Origin: Anaerostipes sp.
Lineage (GTDB): Bacteria > Bacillota > Clostridia > Lachnospirales > Lachnospiraceae
Direction: 5' to 3'
DNA length: 64,000 nt
Assembly: GCA_028704435.1 (NCBI GenBank)
Contig: JAQWFL010000006.1
Location: 46,088-110,087 of the forward strand
This document shows positions 45,118 through 54,283 of the stretch, one piece after another. Each line of letters starts with the position of its first letter. Position 1 is the stretch's first letter. Both the position numbers and the translations under genes were made by a program. The notes beneath the pieces are model-generated. The model searched no databases and was not told the DNA's origin. It was given only the letters and a program-made list of their open reading frames with translations.

Positions 45118-45185
45118 TATTGGATTTATGAACAGGGCTTTGTTATAATGAATTTAACAATGAAAATTTAAAAAGGAGAAGAATT

Positions 45186-45842
45186 ATGGAATATTATTTA
45201 TCACCATCAATTTTATCAGCAGATTTTACTCGTTTAGGAGAAGATGTTAAAAAAGCAGCCGATGCAGGAGCACAGTGGATCCATATTGATGTTATGGACG
45301 GAATGTTTGTACCTAATATTTCATTAGGCATGCCAATTATCAAGTCTTTAAGAAGTGTTACAGACAAGGTATTTGATGTTCATCTAATGGTAGAAGAGCC
45401 TGGAAGATATGTGGAAGAGTTTGTAAAGTGCGGAGCGGACATAATTACAGTACATGCAGAAGCGTGTACACATCTTGATCGTGTTATTCAACAGATTAAG
45501 CAGCTTGGATGCAAGGCAGGAGTTGTACTGAACCCAGGGACACCCCTTACAGTCTTAGACTATGTGCTAGATGAATTAGATATGGTACTATTAATGTCTG
45601 TGAATCCAGGATATGGTGGACAAAGCTACATTCCATATACAGATCAAAAGATTAAAGACCTACGAGAGATGGTAGATGCACGTGGATTAGATACAATCAT
45701 TCAAATTGACGGTGGGGTAACTGCGGACAGTGTAAGAAGATTAATGGACTTGGGAGCAAATGCGTTTGTGGCAGGTTCTGCAGTATTTAATGGAGACATT
45801 GAAGGTAATGTGAAGAAGATGTTAAAGGCAATGGAGGATTAA
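45186..45842 (+). CDS. rpe: Ribulose-phosphate 3-epimerase
   Basis: A 218-residue TIM-barrel enzyme interconverting ribulose-5-phosphate and xylulose-5-phosphate in the pentose phosphate pathway. Visible motifs are SPSILSADFTRLGEDV, WIHIDVMDGMFVPNISLG (metal ligands His and Asp), FDVHLMVEEP, VNPGYGGQ and IQIDGGVTADS. All active-site residues seem present and length is normal. AAAGGAG lies upstream of the ATG, and TGTTATAAT about 50 bases before it is a likely extended -10. The mrp gene begins one base after its stop, so they form an operon. Confidence 0.97.
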   Translation: MEYYLSPSILSADFTRLGEDVKKAADAGAQWIHIDVMDGMFVPNISLGMPIIKSLRSVTDKVFDVHLMVEEPGRYVEEFVKCGADIITVHAEACTHLDRVIQQIKQLGCKAGVVLNPGTPLTVLDYVLDELDMVLLMSVNPGYGGQSYIPYTDQKIKDLREMVDARGLDTIIQIDGGVTADSVRRLMDLGANAFVAGSAVFNGDIEGNVKKMLKAMED

Positions 45843-45843
45843 G

Positions 45844-46665
45844 ATGAGTGAATGTACACACGATTGTAGTTCATGTGGGGAGAATTGTTCTTCTAGGCAA
45901 GAACCACAAGACATGTTAGAACCATTATATGAGAAAAGCAATGTAAAGAAAGTTATTGGTGTTGTCAGTGGAAAAGGTGGAGTAGGTAAGTCAATGACTA
46001 CTTCTCTTTTAGCGGTTGCAGCAAATCGAAAGGGATTACATACAGGTATTTTAGATGGAGATGTGACGGGACCGTCCATACCACAATCCTTTGGACTTCA
46101 TGAAAGATTACTTGGAAATGCAGATGGAATTATTATGCCAGCTATGACTAATCTAGGAATTGAAGTAGTTTCCGTTAATCTTATGCTGGAAGAAGAGACT
46201 CAGCCAGTTATCTGGAGAGGACCAGTGGTTACTGATGTAGTAAAACAGTTTTGGGGAAAGACTTTATGGAGAGATATTGATGTAATGTTTGTAGATATGC
46301 CTCCAGGCACTGGAGAAGTACCTTTAACAGTATTTCAATCAATGCCTTTAGATGGAATCGTAGTTGTTGCGACGCCACAGGATTTGGTGGGAATGATTGT
46401 TGAGAAGGCGGTTAATATGGCCAAGATGATGGATGTTCCAATTTTAGGTCTGGTAGAGAATATGAGTTACATCAAATGTCCAGACTGTGGGAAAGAGATT
46501 CGAGTTTTTGGAGAAAGCAAGATTGAAGCCATTGGAGATAAATATCAAGTTCCAGTTCTTGGAAAACTTCCTATTGATCCAAAACTTACAGAAGCATGTG
46601 ACAATGGTTTGGTTGAGAATTTAGAAGAAATTTATTTAGATGGAGCAATTGATACTCTTTTATAA
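45844..46665 (+). CDS. Mrp/NBP35-family iron-sulfur carrier ATPase
   Basis: A 273-residue P-loop ATPase for [4Fe-4S] cluster transfer. A Cys-rich N-terminus (SECTHDCSSCGENCSSR) gives a possible extra cluster site. The deviant Walker A is VVSGKGGVGKSMTT (residues 41-54); other motifs are DGDVTGPSIPQSFG, VDMPPGTGEVPLT and the C-terminal CPDCGKE pair that holds the bridging cluster. In this anaerobe with PFOR and hydrogenase maturation, cluster delivery is a plausible job, but the clients are unknown. It starts one base after the rpe stop. A strong terminator follows. Confidence 0.93.
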   Translation: MSECTHDCSSCGENCSSRQEPQDMLEPLYEKSNVKKVIGVVSGKGGVGKSMTTSLLAVAANRKGLHTGILDGDVTGPSIPQSFGLHERLLGNADGIIMPAMTNLGIEVVSVNLMLEEETQPVIWRGPVVTDVVKQFWGKTLWRDIDVMFVDMPPGTGEVPLTVFQSMPLDGIVVVATPQDLVGMIVEKAVNMAKMMDVPILGLVENMSYIKCPDCGKEIRVFGESKIEAIGDKYQVPVLGKLPIDPKLTEACDNGLVENLEEIYLDGAIDTLL

Positions 46666-46690
46666 TCTACAATATTTATAGAAATGTGAG

Positions 46691-46724
46691 AACGTCGTAG
46701 TCATGAGGACTACGGCGTTTTTTT
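46691..46724 (+). terminator. Intrinsic terminator after rpe-mrp
   Basis: AACGTCGTAGTC pairs with GACTACGGCGTT around a five-base loop, then seven T. Confidence 0.9.
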
Positions 46725-46811
46725 GTATGTAATTTACAAAACAACGTAATAAAAATGTAATAAATAGTTGGAATGATATGGAAATATATTGTTCTTTTCT
46801 AGGTACATCTG

Positions 46812-46840
46812 TTGACTTTTTCTTGGAATGTGTATATTAT
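46812..46840 (+). promoter_or_regulatory. Promoter of the 3D-domain gene
   Basis: TTGACT (46812-46817), a 17-base spacer and TATTAT (46835-46840). The predicted leader is about 107 bases long and shows no clear structure. Confidence 0.65.
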
Positions 46841-46953
46841 ATGTCTTAGTTGTTACGGAAATGTTTCAAAGTTTAAAAAAATAATCATAAATGAAAAGAA
46901 AATGCATAAGATATAGAGTAGTGAGAAGGCATCTATTATAGAAAGAGGAAATT

Positions 46954-47361
46954 ATGAAGTTATTGAAATCAAAAAAAATTAAATTAGCATTAGTTATGAT
47001 GATGTTTGTTTTAGGAGCGGGATTTATGTTCACTGGATCAACCTCAACAAAGGCAAGAGCAAAAGAAGTTCAATACTTAGGAAAGTATAAGCTAACCGCT
47101 TATTGTGGTTGTAAAGGATGCAGCGGTGGCTGGGGAAACAGAACTGCTTCAGGAAAGAAAGCTAAAGCTGGCAGAACCATAGCAGTTGATAAAAAGAAAA
47201 TCAAACTTGGAACTAAGGTTAAGATTCAAGGTAAGACATATGTAGCAGAAGATGTAGGTGGTGGAGTTAAGGGAAAGCATATTGATATCTACTTTACATC
47301 ACATAAGAAAGTTCAACATTTTGGACGTAAGAACAACATTAAAGTATATAAAATCAAATAG
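46954..47361 (+). CDS. Secreted 3D-domain protein
   Basis: A 135-residue protein with an N-terminal signal peptide (basic KLLKSKKIKLA, hydrophobic core to about 28, cleavage near TKARAKE). The mature part is a single 3D domain: KLTAYCGCKGCSGGWGN, TASGKKAKAGRTIAVD and DVGGGVKGKHIDIYF, where Asp residues of the double-psi barrel line the cleft. 3D domains occur in lytic transglycosylase-like and resuscitation-type cell-wall proteins. Four Cys/Gly positions (CGCKGC) may form a disulfide or bind metal. The mature protein is very basic, which suits binding to the anionic wall. It is a single gene with its own promoter and terminator. Confidence 0.88.
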   Translation: MKLLKSKKIKLALVMMMFVLGAGFMFTGSTSTKARAKEVQYLGKYKLTAYCGCKGCSGGWGNRTASGKKAKAGRTIAVDKKKIKLGTKVKIQGKTYVAEDVGGGVKGKHIDIYFTSHKKVQHFGRKNNIKVYKIK

Positions 47362-47364
47362 AGG

Positions 47365-47402
47365 ATAGCACCGAGGCAAAGACCTTGGTGCTATTTTTTT
47401 CT
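47365..47402 (+). terminator. Intrinsic terminator after the 3D gene
   Basis: ATAGCACCGAGG pairs with CCTTGGTGCTAT, then seven or more T. Confidence 0.9.
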
Positions 47403-47409
47403 ATGGCGA

Positions 47410-47460
47410 CTTCCCATTGGTGATGTGATATACTAATCTTATTACATAGCCAATGGGAAG
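47410..47460 (+). promoter_or_regulatory. 51-base interrupted palindrome upstream of the SDR gene
   Basis: CTTCCCATTGG (47410-47420) and CCAATGGGAAG (47450-47460) are perfect inverted repeats. Inside them ATGTGATA and TATTACAT extend the symmetry, leaving nine central bases. There is no T-run after it, and it ends only 22 bases before the ATG. It could be an operator, or an mRNA hairpin controlling the SDR gene. Confidence 0.55.
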
Positions 47461-47482
47461 CAGGAAAGAAGGAGGAATTCAT

Positions 47483-48241
47483 ATGAATCGTTTATCTGGA
47501 AAAGTTGCTATTATTACTGGTGGGAATGCAGGAGTTGGAGAGGCCATTGCAAAGCTTTTTGCACGAGAAGGTGCATCTGTTGTAATTAGTGCTAGAAGGG
47601 CAGAACCCTTGCAGAAGGTAGCTGATGCTGTGATAGAAGAGGGAGGCAGCGTACTTCCTGTGCCAACAGATATATCTAAAGTGGAAGATGTAAAGAATCT
47701 GATGGAAAAAGCCATAGAGAAGTTTGGTAAGATTGATATTTTAGTTAATAATGCTGGAGTATTGGATCAAAATCTCAATTCCATTGCGCAGATTGATTAT
47801 GCTGACTTAGATAAAGTTATCAACATCAATGAAAAAGGCACCGCTTATTGCTTAAGTGAGGCATTAAAGAAAATGAAAAAAGGAGCCTCCATTATAAATG
47901 TTGCATCTGTAGCAGGACAGTATGGATGTGGTGGAGCAGCGTATGTTGCCACTAAAGCTGCGGTAATTGGGCTTACAAAGCATACAGCAATGCGTTATGC
48001 AAAGGAAGAGATTCGTTGTAATGTTATTTGTCCAGGAACAATTAAGACTAGCATGGCCTCCTCTTTAAACAGAGAAACCATGGATGCACAAATGATGGGA
48101 GCGATGATGGCACACAGTGATTTGTCCGTACCACCATGTGAGCCAGAGGATGTGGCTAATGTTGCATTGTTTTTGGCAAGTGATGAAAGCCGTGCATTGA
48201 CAGGACAAGTGATTGTATCTGATTTTGGTGCAGACTTGTAG
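47483..48241 (+). CDS. Short-chain dehydrogenase/reductase
   Basis: A 252-residue classical SDR. The NAD(P)-binding loop is ITGGNAGVGEAIAKLF, then NNAG, catalytic Ser in NVASVAGQ, and Tyr/Lys in YVATKAAVIGLTKHTAM. A C-terminal ALTGQVIVSDFGADL resembles FabG and sugar or steroid dehydrogenases; the substrate cannot be deduced. ATG 47483 has AAGGAGG eight bases upstream, and the frame open from 47453 runs through that site and is not used. The long palindrome just upstream suggests specific control. A bidirectional terminator follows. Confidence 0.88.
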   Translation: MNRLSGKVAIITGGNAGVGEAIAKLFAREGASVVISARRAEPLQKVADAVIEEGGSVLPVPTDISKVEDVKNLMEKAIEKFGKIDILVNNAGVLDQNLNSIAQIDYADLDKVININEKGTAYCLSEALKKMKKGASIINVASVAGQYGCGGAAYVATKAAVIGLTKHTAMRYAKEEIRCNVICPGTIKTSMASSLNRETMDAQMMGAMMAHSDLSVPPCEPEDVANVALFLASDESRALTGQVIVSDFGADL

Positions 48242-48255
48242 AAAACAAATAAAAA

Positions 48256-48290
48256 GACCCTGATGCAAATTTGTTGCATCGGGGTCTCAT
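48256..48290. terminator. Bidirectional terminator between SDR and nucleotidyltransferase genes
   Basis: GACCCTGATGCAA pairs with TTGCATCGGGGTC (one T-G) around a short loop, with A/T-rich flanks on both sides. Confidence 0.8.
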
Positions 48291-48311
48291 TTATATTAGT
48301 ACATATGAAAT

Positions 48312-49226
48312 TTAGAATTCTTTCGGGTAAATTCCGTCTGCTTTTAGAGAGGCAAGAGCATCCATAACTGTTTTTTTGTCTTCCTTATATGTAACACCAT
48401 ACCACTGATCTGCAGATGTTAATACATCCATTGCTGCTTGTCCAGATTCTAATAGAGAGCTTGCAACACTTGGAATAAAATATTCACATTTGAGAGGGTT
48501 TTCTTTCAAAGATTCATCTAAGAACTGTGGAAATCCCTTTTCTAGTTCATCTAGAATCATTGGCTGAAAACCAAAGAAGTTCATAGAAACAGGTGTCTTA
48601 AAATCAAGAGATGTCCATGTTATCCCATCATCTTCTGTAAATTCAGCATGATCCCCACGCTTTTCAATGCGAGTTCTTTCTGTAATGGAGATTAATTGTT
48701 GATTCTCATCCACTTCACAAATTCCTCTGGAAACATGTCCATTTTCTGTTACAGTATTACCTAAAGAATAACCAACCATAGCAAACCGTTCTTTGGAATC
48801 ATCATATGTTTTTGACAAGAAATCTGACATAAGTTGATATCCGTTGACTCCATAGTAGTCATCTGCGTTTATTACGGCAAATGGTTCATTAATAAATGGT
48901 TTGGCACATAAAACAGCATGCGCAGTACCCCATGGCTTCTCGCGTCCTTCTGGGACCTTGTAGCCGGCTGGGAGCGAGTCTAGTTCTTGGAATGCATATT
49001 CCACAGGAAAATCTTTTGGAATTCTTGCACCAATGGTTTCTTTGAAATCTTTTTCGATTGCTCTTTTAATTACAAATACAACTTTTCCGAATCCGGCACG
49101 TTTTGCATCATAAATAGAAAAATCGATAATTGCATGTCCTTGTTCATCCATTGGATCCATTTGCTTTAGACCGCCGTATCGGCTTCCCATCCCAGCGGCT
49201 AAAATTAGTAGTGTTGGTTTTTTCAT
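48312..49226 (-). CDS. Nucleotidyltransferase-family protein (sugar-phosphate NTP transferase)
   Basis: A 304-residue enzyme with a Rossmann-like nucleotidyltransferase fold. The activating loop is LILAAGMGSRYGGLKQMDP, and the metal-binding segment is AVINADDYYG; KPWGTAHAVLCAK lines the nucleotide site. This resembles UTP/dTTP-sugar-phosphate transferases, but the long C-terminal part (SLDFKTPVSMNFFGFQP) marks a distinct subgroup whose sugar I cannot name. Start ATG 49226 has GAGGA upstream; the open frame reaching 49310 lacks a ribosome site. It is a single gene with a promoter (TTGTTT-N17-TAGAAT, minus strand) in the spacer shared with nadC. Confidence 0.82.
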   Translation of the reverse strand: MKKPTLLILAAGMGSRYGGLKQMDPMDEQGHAIIDFSIYDAKRAGFGKVVFVIKRAIEKDFKETIGARIPKDFPVEYAFQELDSLPAGYKVPEGREKPWGTAHAVLCAKPFINEPFAVINADDYYGVNGYQLMSDFLSKTYDDSKERFAMVGYSLGNTVTENGHVSRGICEVDENQQLISITERTRIEKRGDHAEFTEDDGITWTSLDFKTPVSMNFFGFQPMILDELEKGFPQFLDESLKENPLKCEYFIPSVASSLLESGQAAMDVLTSADQWYGVTYKEDKKTVMDALASLKADGIYPKEF

Positions 49227-49281
49227 GTTATCCTCCTCTATATTGTGTAAGCATGAAATCATGACTTTTTGCTCTCGTATT

Positions 49282-49348
49282 ATTCTATAATAATATGTGG
49301 GAAAAAACAATATAGAGACTTGGAGAAATGAGCAAAAAGTGATATACT
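49282..49348. promoter_or_regulatory. Divergent promoters, nucleotidyltransferase and nadC
   Basis: Minus strand: TTGTTT-N17-TAGAAT (positions 49310 down to 49282). Plus strand: TTGGAG (49320-49325), 17-base spacer, TATACT (49343-49348). The -35 boxes are only nine bases apart, so binding at one could affect the other. Confidence 0.55.
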
Positions 49349-49392
49349 TATCGATAACTTAAGCTGTTTTGTAAAGGAGGATTCAAAGGATT

Positions 49393-50247
49393 ATGATAAA
49401 TCGTGTAAATATGGCAATTAATATTGATGAGTATATTATTAATGCCCTAAAAGAAGATATTACGAGTGAGGATGTTAGTACCAATGCGGTGATGCCAGCT
49501 CCTCAGGATGGAATGGTAGAATTAATTTGCAAAGAAGATGGAATTGTTGCAGGACTTGAAGTGTTTGAGCGAGTGTTTACCTTGTTGGATGGGAAGACGG
49601 TATTTGAAACTGATTTACAAGATGGAGATTTTGTAAAGAAGGGGCAGAAGATGGGAACTGTAAAGGGAGATATTCGTGTCTTGCTTTCTGGAGAAAGAGT
49701 AGCACTTAATTATCTTCAAAGAATGAGTGGAATTGCCACTTATACAAAGTCTTTAGTAGATGAACTTGAGGGTTCCAATACAAAGCTTTTAGATACAAGA
49801 AAAACTACACCTAATATGAGAGTGTTTGAAAAGTATGCCGTCAAAGTTGGTGGAGGTAATAATCATAGATACAATCTTTCAGATGGTGTGATGTTAAAGG
49901 ATAATCATATTGGAGCAGCGGGAAGTGTTACCAAGGCAGTTGAGATGGCAAGGAATTATGCACCATTTGTCCGTAAGATAGAAGTGGAAACTGAGAACCT
50001 TGATATGGTACGAGAAGCAGTAGAAGCTGGAGCAGATATTATTATGCTAGATAATATGGATAACGACACTATGAAAAAAGCAGTTGAAATCGTAGGGAAA
50101 AGAGCACAGACAGAGTGTTCTGGGAATGTTACAAAAGAGCGTTTACAGGAGATTAAGAAAATTGGAGTAGACTTTGTTTCTTGTGGAGCGTTGACACATT
50201 CAGCACCTATTATGGATATTTCATTGAAGAACCTACACGCAATTTAA
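49393..50247 (+). CDS. nadC: Quinolinate phosphoribosyltransferase (decarboxylating)
   Basis: A 284-residue enzyme making nicotinate mononucleotide from quinolinate and PRPP in de novo NAD synthesis. Motifs: ALKEDITSEDVSTNAVM, GERVALNYLQRMSGIATYT, LLDTRKTTPNMRVFEKYAVKVGGGNNHR (substrate-binding Arg/Lys cluster), KDNHI and VETENLDMVREAVEAGADIIMLDNM. Length and residues are normal. AAAGGAGG lies 12 bases before ATG 49393, slightly distant; ATG 49411 is an in-frame alternative. The partner genes nadA and nadB are not in the window, so quinolinate supply is encoded elsewhere or imported. Confidence 0.95.
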   Translation: MINRVNMAINIDEYIINALKEDITSEDVSTNAVMPAPQDGMVELICKEDGIVAGLEVFERVFTLLDGKTVFETDLQDGDFVKKGQKMGTVKGDIRVLLSGERVALNYLQRMSGIATYTKSLVDELEGSNTKLLDTRKTTPNMRVFEKYAVKVGGGNNHRYNLSDGVMLKDNHIGAAGSVTKAVEMARNYAPFVRKIEVETENLDMVREAVEAGADIIMLDNMDNDTMKKAVEIVGKRAQTECSGNVTKERLQEIKKIGVDFVSCGALTHSAPIMDISLKNLHAI

Positions 50248-50270
50248 ACGTGTATTCCTTATTTAAAAAA

Positions 50271-50306
50271 ATGGAACGAAGACATAAATCTTCGTTCCAT
50301 TTTTTT
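50271..50306. terminator. Terminator after nadC
   Basis: TGGAACGAAGA and TCTTCGTTCCA form a perfect eleven-base stem with a six-base loop, then eight T on the plus strand. The minus side has an A-tract before it, so it may serve both convergent genes. Confidence 0.9.
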
Positions 50307-50310
50307 TGGT

Positions 50311-51669
50311 TTATACGGTAATGAGGTTTAATCCCTGAAGGATTGAAAATACTAAAATTGCAACAATGCAAATTGGAGCAATATACTTGATGACGATGAG
50401 GTATAGTCCTTTTCGTCTGAACTTACCTGAACTTTCAACTTCATCAATAATCTCTTTTGGCTTTAAAATATATGCCGCAAAGATACAGGTTAAGAATGCA
50501 ACGATTGGCATTAGTATACTGTTACTAATAAAATCAAAGAAATCTAAGAATGCAAATCCAAGTGGCTTAATGGATGCCCATATACCATATCCCAAAGAAG
50601 AAGGTACAGCCATAGCCATAGCAATAACAAAGAAAATAATACATGCTTTGATTCTGCTAATGTGGAACTTATCAATCACAAGGGATACTAATGTCTCTAG
50701 CAACGAAATTGCTGAAGTCAACGCAGCAAAGAATACTAAGACAAAGAAAACAGCTCCAATAATATGTCCCATTGCCATACTGTTAAATACCTTTGGTAAC
50801 ATAACAAACATAAGAGACGCACCAGATGCAAGCATATTCTTATCTCCACCAGAGTAAATAAATACAGCTGGAACAATCATAAGTCCTGATAAAAATGCGA
50901 TTCCAGTATCAAATAATTCGACCTGAGTTACAGACTGCTCTAAATCTGCATCCTTTGGCATATAAGATCCAAAGGTAATCATAATTCCCATAGCCAATGA
51001 CATAGAGTAGAACAACTGCCCAAGGGCTGCTAAAAATGTCATAGGTTTTATCTGGCTTAAATCTGGTTTTAAGTAATAAATCACACCGTCAATGGCACCT
51101 TTTCTTGTAATACAGTAAAGAGATATCCCTACAAGTAATACAACAAGAACAGGCATAAGGAAGGTACTAACTCGTTCGATTCCACCTTCTACACCACAGG
51201 CAACTACAACAGTTACAATGAGTGTAAAGATTGCCAGCCAAATCAATGGTTCATTTACTTGACTGATAAAAGAACCGAAAAATGAGTCATTGGCAGCTGA
51301 TTTAATATTTCCCTGAACAGAAACAGCCAAGTACTTTGTAACCCATCCACCGATAACACAGTAGTATGGATAAATAATAAATGGTACAAGAGATGCAAGA
51401 AATCCAATAAAAGAATATTTCTTATTAAAATGACTAAATGCTCCAAATACGCTGGTTCCACTTCGGCGCCCAATACAAATTTCAGTGAGAGTAAGTGTAA
51501 ATCCAAATGTAACTGCAAGTATTAAGTAAATAAGTAGAAAAGTTCCTCCACCGTACTTTGCAGCCAAGTATGGAAACCTCCATATATTTCCTAATCCTAC
51601 GGCTGATCCAGCAGTTGCCAATACAAAGCCTAACCTGCTAGAAAAGCCACCTCTCTTTTTCGATGACAT
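50311..51669 (-). CDS. Sodium-dependent transporter (neurotransmitter:sodium symporter family)
   Basis: A 452-residue membrane protein with about eleven to twelve helices. The family signature is GSAVGLGNIWRFPYLAAKYGGGTFLLIYL; the unwound part of helix 1 carries the sodium- and substrate-binding residues. Further family parts are AICIG-like TEICIGRRSGTSVFGAF and FAALTSAISLLETLVS. Bacterial members (LeuT, TnaT, MhsT types) import amino acids with Na+. The amino acid transported cannot be told. TTAGGAGG lies ten bases upstream of the ATG. It is a single gene. Confidence 0.92.
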   Translation of the reverse strand: MSSKKRGGFSSRLGFVLATAGSAVGLGNIWRFPYLAAKYGGGTFLLIYLILAVTFGFTLTLTEICIGRRSGTSVFGAFSHFNKKYSFIGFLASLVPFIIYPYYCVIGGWVTKYLAVSVQGNIKSAANDSFFGSFISQVNEPLIWLAIFTLIVTVVVACGVEGGIERVSTFLMPVLVVLLVGISLYCITRKGAIDGVIYYLKPDLSQIKPMTFLAALGQLFYSMSLAMGIMITFGSYMPKDADLEQSVTQVELFDTGIAFLSGLMIVPAVFIYSGGDKNMLASGASLMFVMLPKVFNSMAMGHIIGAVFFVLVFFAALTSAISLLETLVSLVIDKFHISRIKACIIFFVIAMAMAVPSSLGYGIWASIKPLGFAFLDFFDFISNSILMPIVAFLTCIFAAYILKPKEIIDEVESSGKFRRKGLYLIVIKYIAPICIVAILVFSILQGLNLITV

Positions 51670-51749
51670 AAAATAAATCCTCCTAATTTTAATTATATGA
51701 TTCTAAATATGAGATAGAAACCATATAGTTTAGAGGGTATCTATCTCAA

Positions 51750-53051
51750 TTATATAACATCAACATCTTCGCCGGCTAATACAGCGTTCATGTTTCGAAC
51801 AGAGCACATCTTGCCACACATAGTACAAGTGTCTTCTCGTTCTGGTTTTGATTCTGCACGATATCTGCGGGCTTTTTCAGGATCAAGAGCCAAATCAAAC
51901 TGTGCTTCCCAGTCAAGCTTTTGTCTTGCAGCAGCCATCTGGTTGTCCCAGTCCATAGCACCTGGAATGCCTTTTGCGATATCAGCAGCGTGAGCTGCAA
52001 TCTTAGAAGCCATGATACCTTCTCGTACATCATCTAAATTTGGTAATCTCAAGTGTTCTGCCGGAGTAACATAGCATAAAAAGCTTGCTCCGCTTGAAGC
52101 GGCGATAGCTCCACCAATGGCAGATGTAATATGGTCATATCCTGGTGCGATATCAGTAACCAATGGTCCTAATACATAAAACGGAGCACCTTTGCATATA
52201 GTCTGTTGAATTTTCATATTTGCTTGAATTTGATCCATTGGCATATGCCCTGGACCTTCAATCATAACTTGAACATCTTTCTCCCATGCTCTTGCAGTCA
52301 ATTCTCCAAGAGTTACAAGTTCTTCAATTTGAGAAATATCACTGGCATCACGTAAACATCCAGGACGGCAGGCATCTCCCAAGCTAAGAGTAACATCGTA
52401 TTCGCTGCAGATATCAAGAATCTCATCATAATGTTCAAAAAATGGATTCTCGTTTCCAGTTGCTTCCATCCATGCGAAAATTAGAGAACCGCCACGGGAA
52501 ACAATATTCATCTGTCTGGACATTGCTTTAAATCGATCAGCTGTATTACGATTGATTCCACAATGAATCGTCATAAAGTCCACACCGTCTACAGCATGCA
52601 TTCTAAATACATCAATCCATTCCTTTGAGGTAATATCCTTTAGTGCTTTGTTATAATAAACAATGGCATCATAGATTGGAACAGTACCAAGAATAGCAGG
52701 ACATTCTGCTACTAATTTCTTTCGAAAGGTATGAGTATCACCAAAAGATGATAAATCCATAATTGCTTCTGCTCCCAAGGAAACAGCATTGTTTACTTTC
52801 TCCATCTCAACATCAAGATCAAGACAGTCTCTAGATGTTCCAAGATTTACATTAATCTTGGTTTTTAAAGAATTACCAATTCCGAATGGTTTTAAACAGG
52901 TATGATTCTTGTTTGCAGGAATGACAATAGTACCTTCTGCAACTTCAGACATCAAGTCCTTAATATCAATTCCTTCATATTCTGCTACAATCTCCATCTC
53001 TTTGGTTGTGATGCCGGCTCTTGCGGCATTCATTTGCGTTGTATATGTCAT
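51750..53051 (-). CDS. thiC: Phosphomethylpyrimidine synthase ThiC
   Basis: A 433-residue radical-SAM-like enzyme that rearranges aminoimidazole ribotide into the thiamine pyrimidine. The C-terminal [4Fe-4S] motif is [14 protein letters not shown] (C-x2-C-x4-C). Other hallmarks are [40 protein letters not shown] and [14 protein letters not shown]. It is the shorter clostridial form, without the N-terminal extension of proteobacterial ThiC. TAGGAGG precedes the ATG. A TPP riboswitch with terminator lies in its leader, so expression falls when thiamine diphosphate is plentiful. No other thi gene follows within the window. Confidence 0.98.
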   Translation of the reverse strand: MTYTTQMNAARAGITTKEMEIVAEYEGIDIKDLMSEVAEGTIVIPANKNHTCLKPFGIGNSLKTKINVNLGTSRDCLDLDVEMEKVNNAVSLGAEAIMDLSSFGDTHTFRKKLVAECPAILGTVPIYDAIVYYNKALKDITSKEWIDVFRMHAVDGVDFMTIHCGINRNTADRFKAMSRQMNIVSRGGSLIFAWMEATGNENPFFEHYDEILDICSEYDVTLSLGDACRPGCLRDASDISQIEELVTLGELTARAWEKDVQVMIEGPGHMPMDQIQANMKIQQTICKGAPFYVLGPLVTDIAPGYDHITSAIGGAIAASSGASFLCYVTPAEHLRLPNLDDVREGIMASKIAAHAADIAKGIPGAMDWDNQMAAARQKLDWEAQFDLALDPEKARRYRAESKPEREDTCTMCGKMCSVRNMNAVLAGEDVDVI

Positions 53052-53139
53052 AATGACCTCCTAAAAAGTGGAGAGCTTTTCGATTGTGTATTCATCCTGG
53101 CAGAAAGAACAAAGGGGGTTACCCCGCTTCCATTCAAAT

Positions 53140-53174
53140 AAAAAAAGACCTACTATGATGCATAAAAGTAAGTC
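53140..53174 (-). terminator. Riboswitch-controlled terminator of thiC
   Basis: On the minus strand GACTTACT pairs with AGTAGGTC (one mismatch of T-G type), followed by seven T. It lies between the TPP aptamer and thiC and is the probable expression platform. A second hairpin (AGGTGTT/AACACCT, 53177-53194) sits between them and could act as antiterminator. Confidence 0.75.
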
Positions 53175-53204
53175 AAAGGTGTTGGTAAACACCTATCATT
53201 CTAG

Positions 53205-53290
53205 CATCTAAATCCCTACGGTGGCATTATCCACATCAGGTACGATGGTCGAAGAACACTCTTCCTCTCAGCCGTTAAAAGCTCCCATTT
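53205..53290 (-). ncRNA. TPP riboswitch (THI element)
   Basis: On the minus strand the conserved parts read in order GGGAGC, GGCTGAGAGGAAG, GACCATCGTACCTGATGTGG, then ATAATGCCACCGTAGGGA. These are the closing stem, pyrimidine-sensing and pyrophosphate-sensing arms of the thiamine diphosphate riboswitch. Its place upstream of thiC agrees. Ligand binding should favour the downstream terminator. Confidence 0.95.
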
Positions 53291-53339
53291 CAGTTACTAA
53301 GATATTGTATCATCATCCCTAGAAGTTAGCAAGTAAATC

Positions 53340-54164
53340 CTACAGAACAAAGGTTTCAATTGCATAAGCGACACCATCTTCGTCATTGGTTTTTGTAACA
53401 GTATCACAAATAGACTTGATATCGTCGGGAGCATTCCCCATGGCAACAGAAAATCCTGCAGCTTTCATCATATCCGCATCGTTATAGCTGTCTCCGATTA
53501 CCATGGTCTGGTTATGGTCAATTCCAAGAATATCAGCTAAAGCAAGGACTCCAACTCCTTTATTTGTAGTAGCAGCATTTACTTCTAGATTATTAGGAAT
53601 GGCAGTGGTTACAGTGATTCCAGAAGTAGCTTCCAAAGTTTTACGGATATGGCTGCGCAGCTCCATATCTTGAAACAGCATGTGGTATTTTTCTACATTA
53701 AGCTTGTGATCAAGTATGTATTGAGGAAGATCTTCGATAGGATTTCTAGTTGCATGAAAATATGGAAGATGAAAATCATCTACATACTGCTCCATGATTG
53801 AGTACAAAGAAGCATCAATGTAGCAAGTACCATTTTGGTAGATATCAACCAAAGTATCTTGTGATTGAAGATAGGATAGGATTTTTGAAGCTTCCTCGTA
53901 TGGAATCAAATCACTAAACACAGGTTTTTTTGTTTGAAGATCAACAACAGAGGCACCGTTAGAAGTTAAAGCATATCGAACTCCTGGTATTTCAAGAAAA
54001 GCATCTGGCAGTCCTTCTACTTGTCTTCCTGTTGCAGGAAGCACATGGATTCCCTGTCTGATTGCTGTTTCTATAACACTTTTTGTTCTTGAGGTAATCG
54101 TTTTTTCACTTGTAAATGTAGTGCCATCTAGGTCTAGTGCAATTAATTTTATATTTTGTTTCAT
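53340..54164 (-). CDS. Cof-type HAD-IIB phosphatase
   Basis: A 274-residue haloacid-dehalogenase hydrolase. Motif I is LIALDLDGTTF (nucleophile Asp11, Asp13), motif II is in PATGRQ, and motif III/IV is VMVIGDSYNDADMMKAAGFSVAMGNA. The large C2B cap marks the Cof group, which dephosphorylates sugar phosphates, nucleotides or pyridoxal/thiamine phosphates. The position near thiC could hint at a thiamine-pyrimidine phosphate, but such genes are common and the substrate is unassigned. ATG 54164 has GGAGATACT upstream; the frame open to 54194 lacks a ribosome site. Confidence 0.9.
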   Translation of the reverse strand: MKQNIKLIALDLDGTTFTSEKTITSRTKSVIETAIRQGIHVLPATGRQVEGLPDAFLEIPGVRYALTSNGASVVDLQTKKPVFSDLIPYEEASKILSYLQSQDTLVDIYQNGTCYIDASLYSIMEQYVDDFHLPYFHATRNPIEDLPQYILDHKLNVEKYHMLFQDMELRSHIRKTLEATSGITVTTAIPNNLEVNAATTNKGVGVLALADILGIDHNQTMVIGDSYNDADMMKAAGFSVAMGNAPDDIKSICDTVTKTNDEDGVAYAIETFVL

Positions 54165-54283
54165 AGTATCTCCTAAACTTAATAAAAAAGTCATAATTTA
54201 TAAACAAATATAGTATACCATATATAGTAATTTACATGCTATAATTTAATGTAATATGGTACAATATGACTAGGAGGAAAGAA

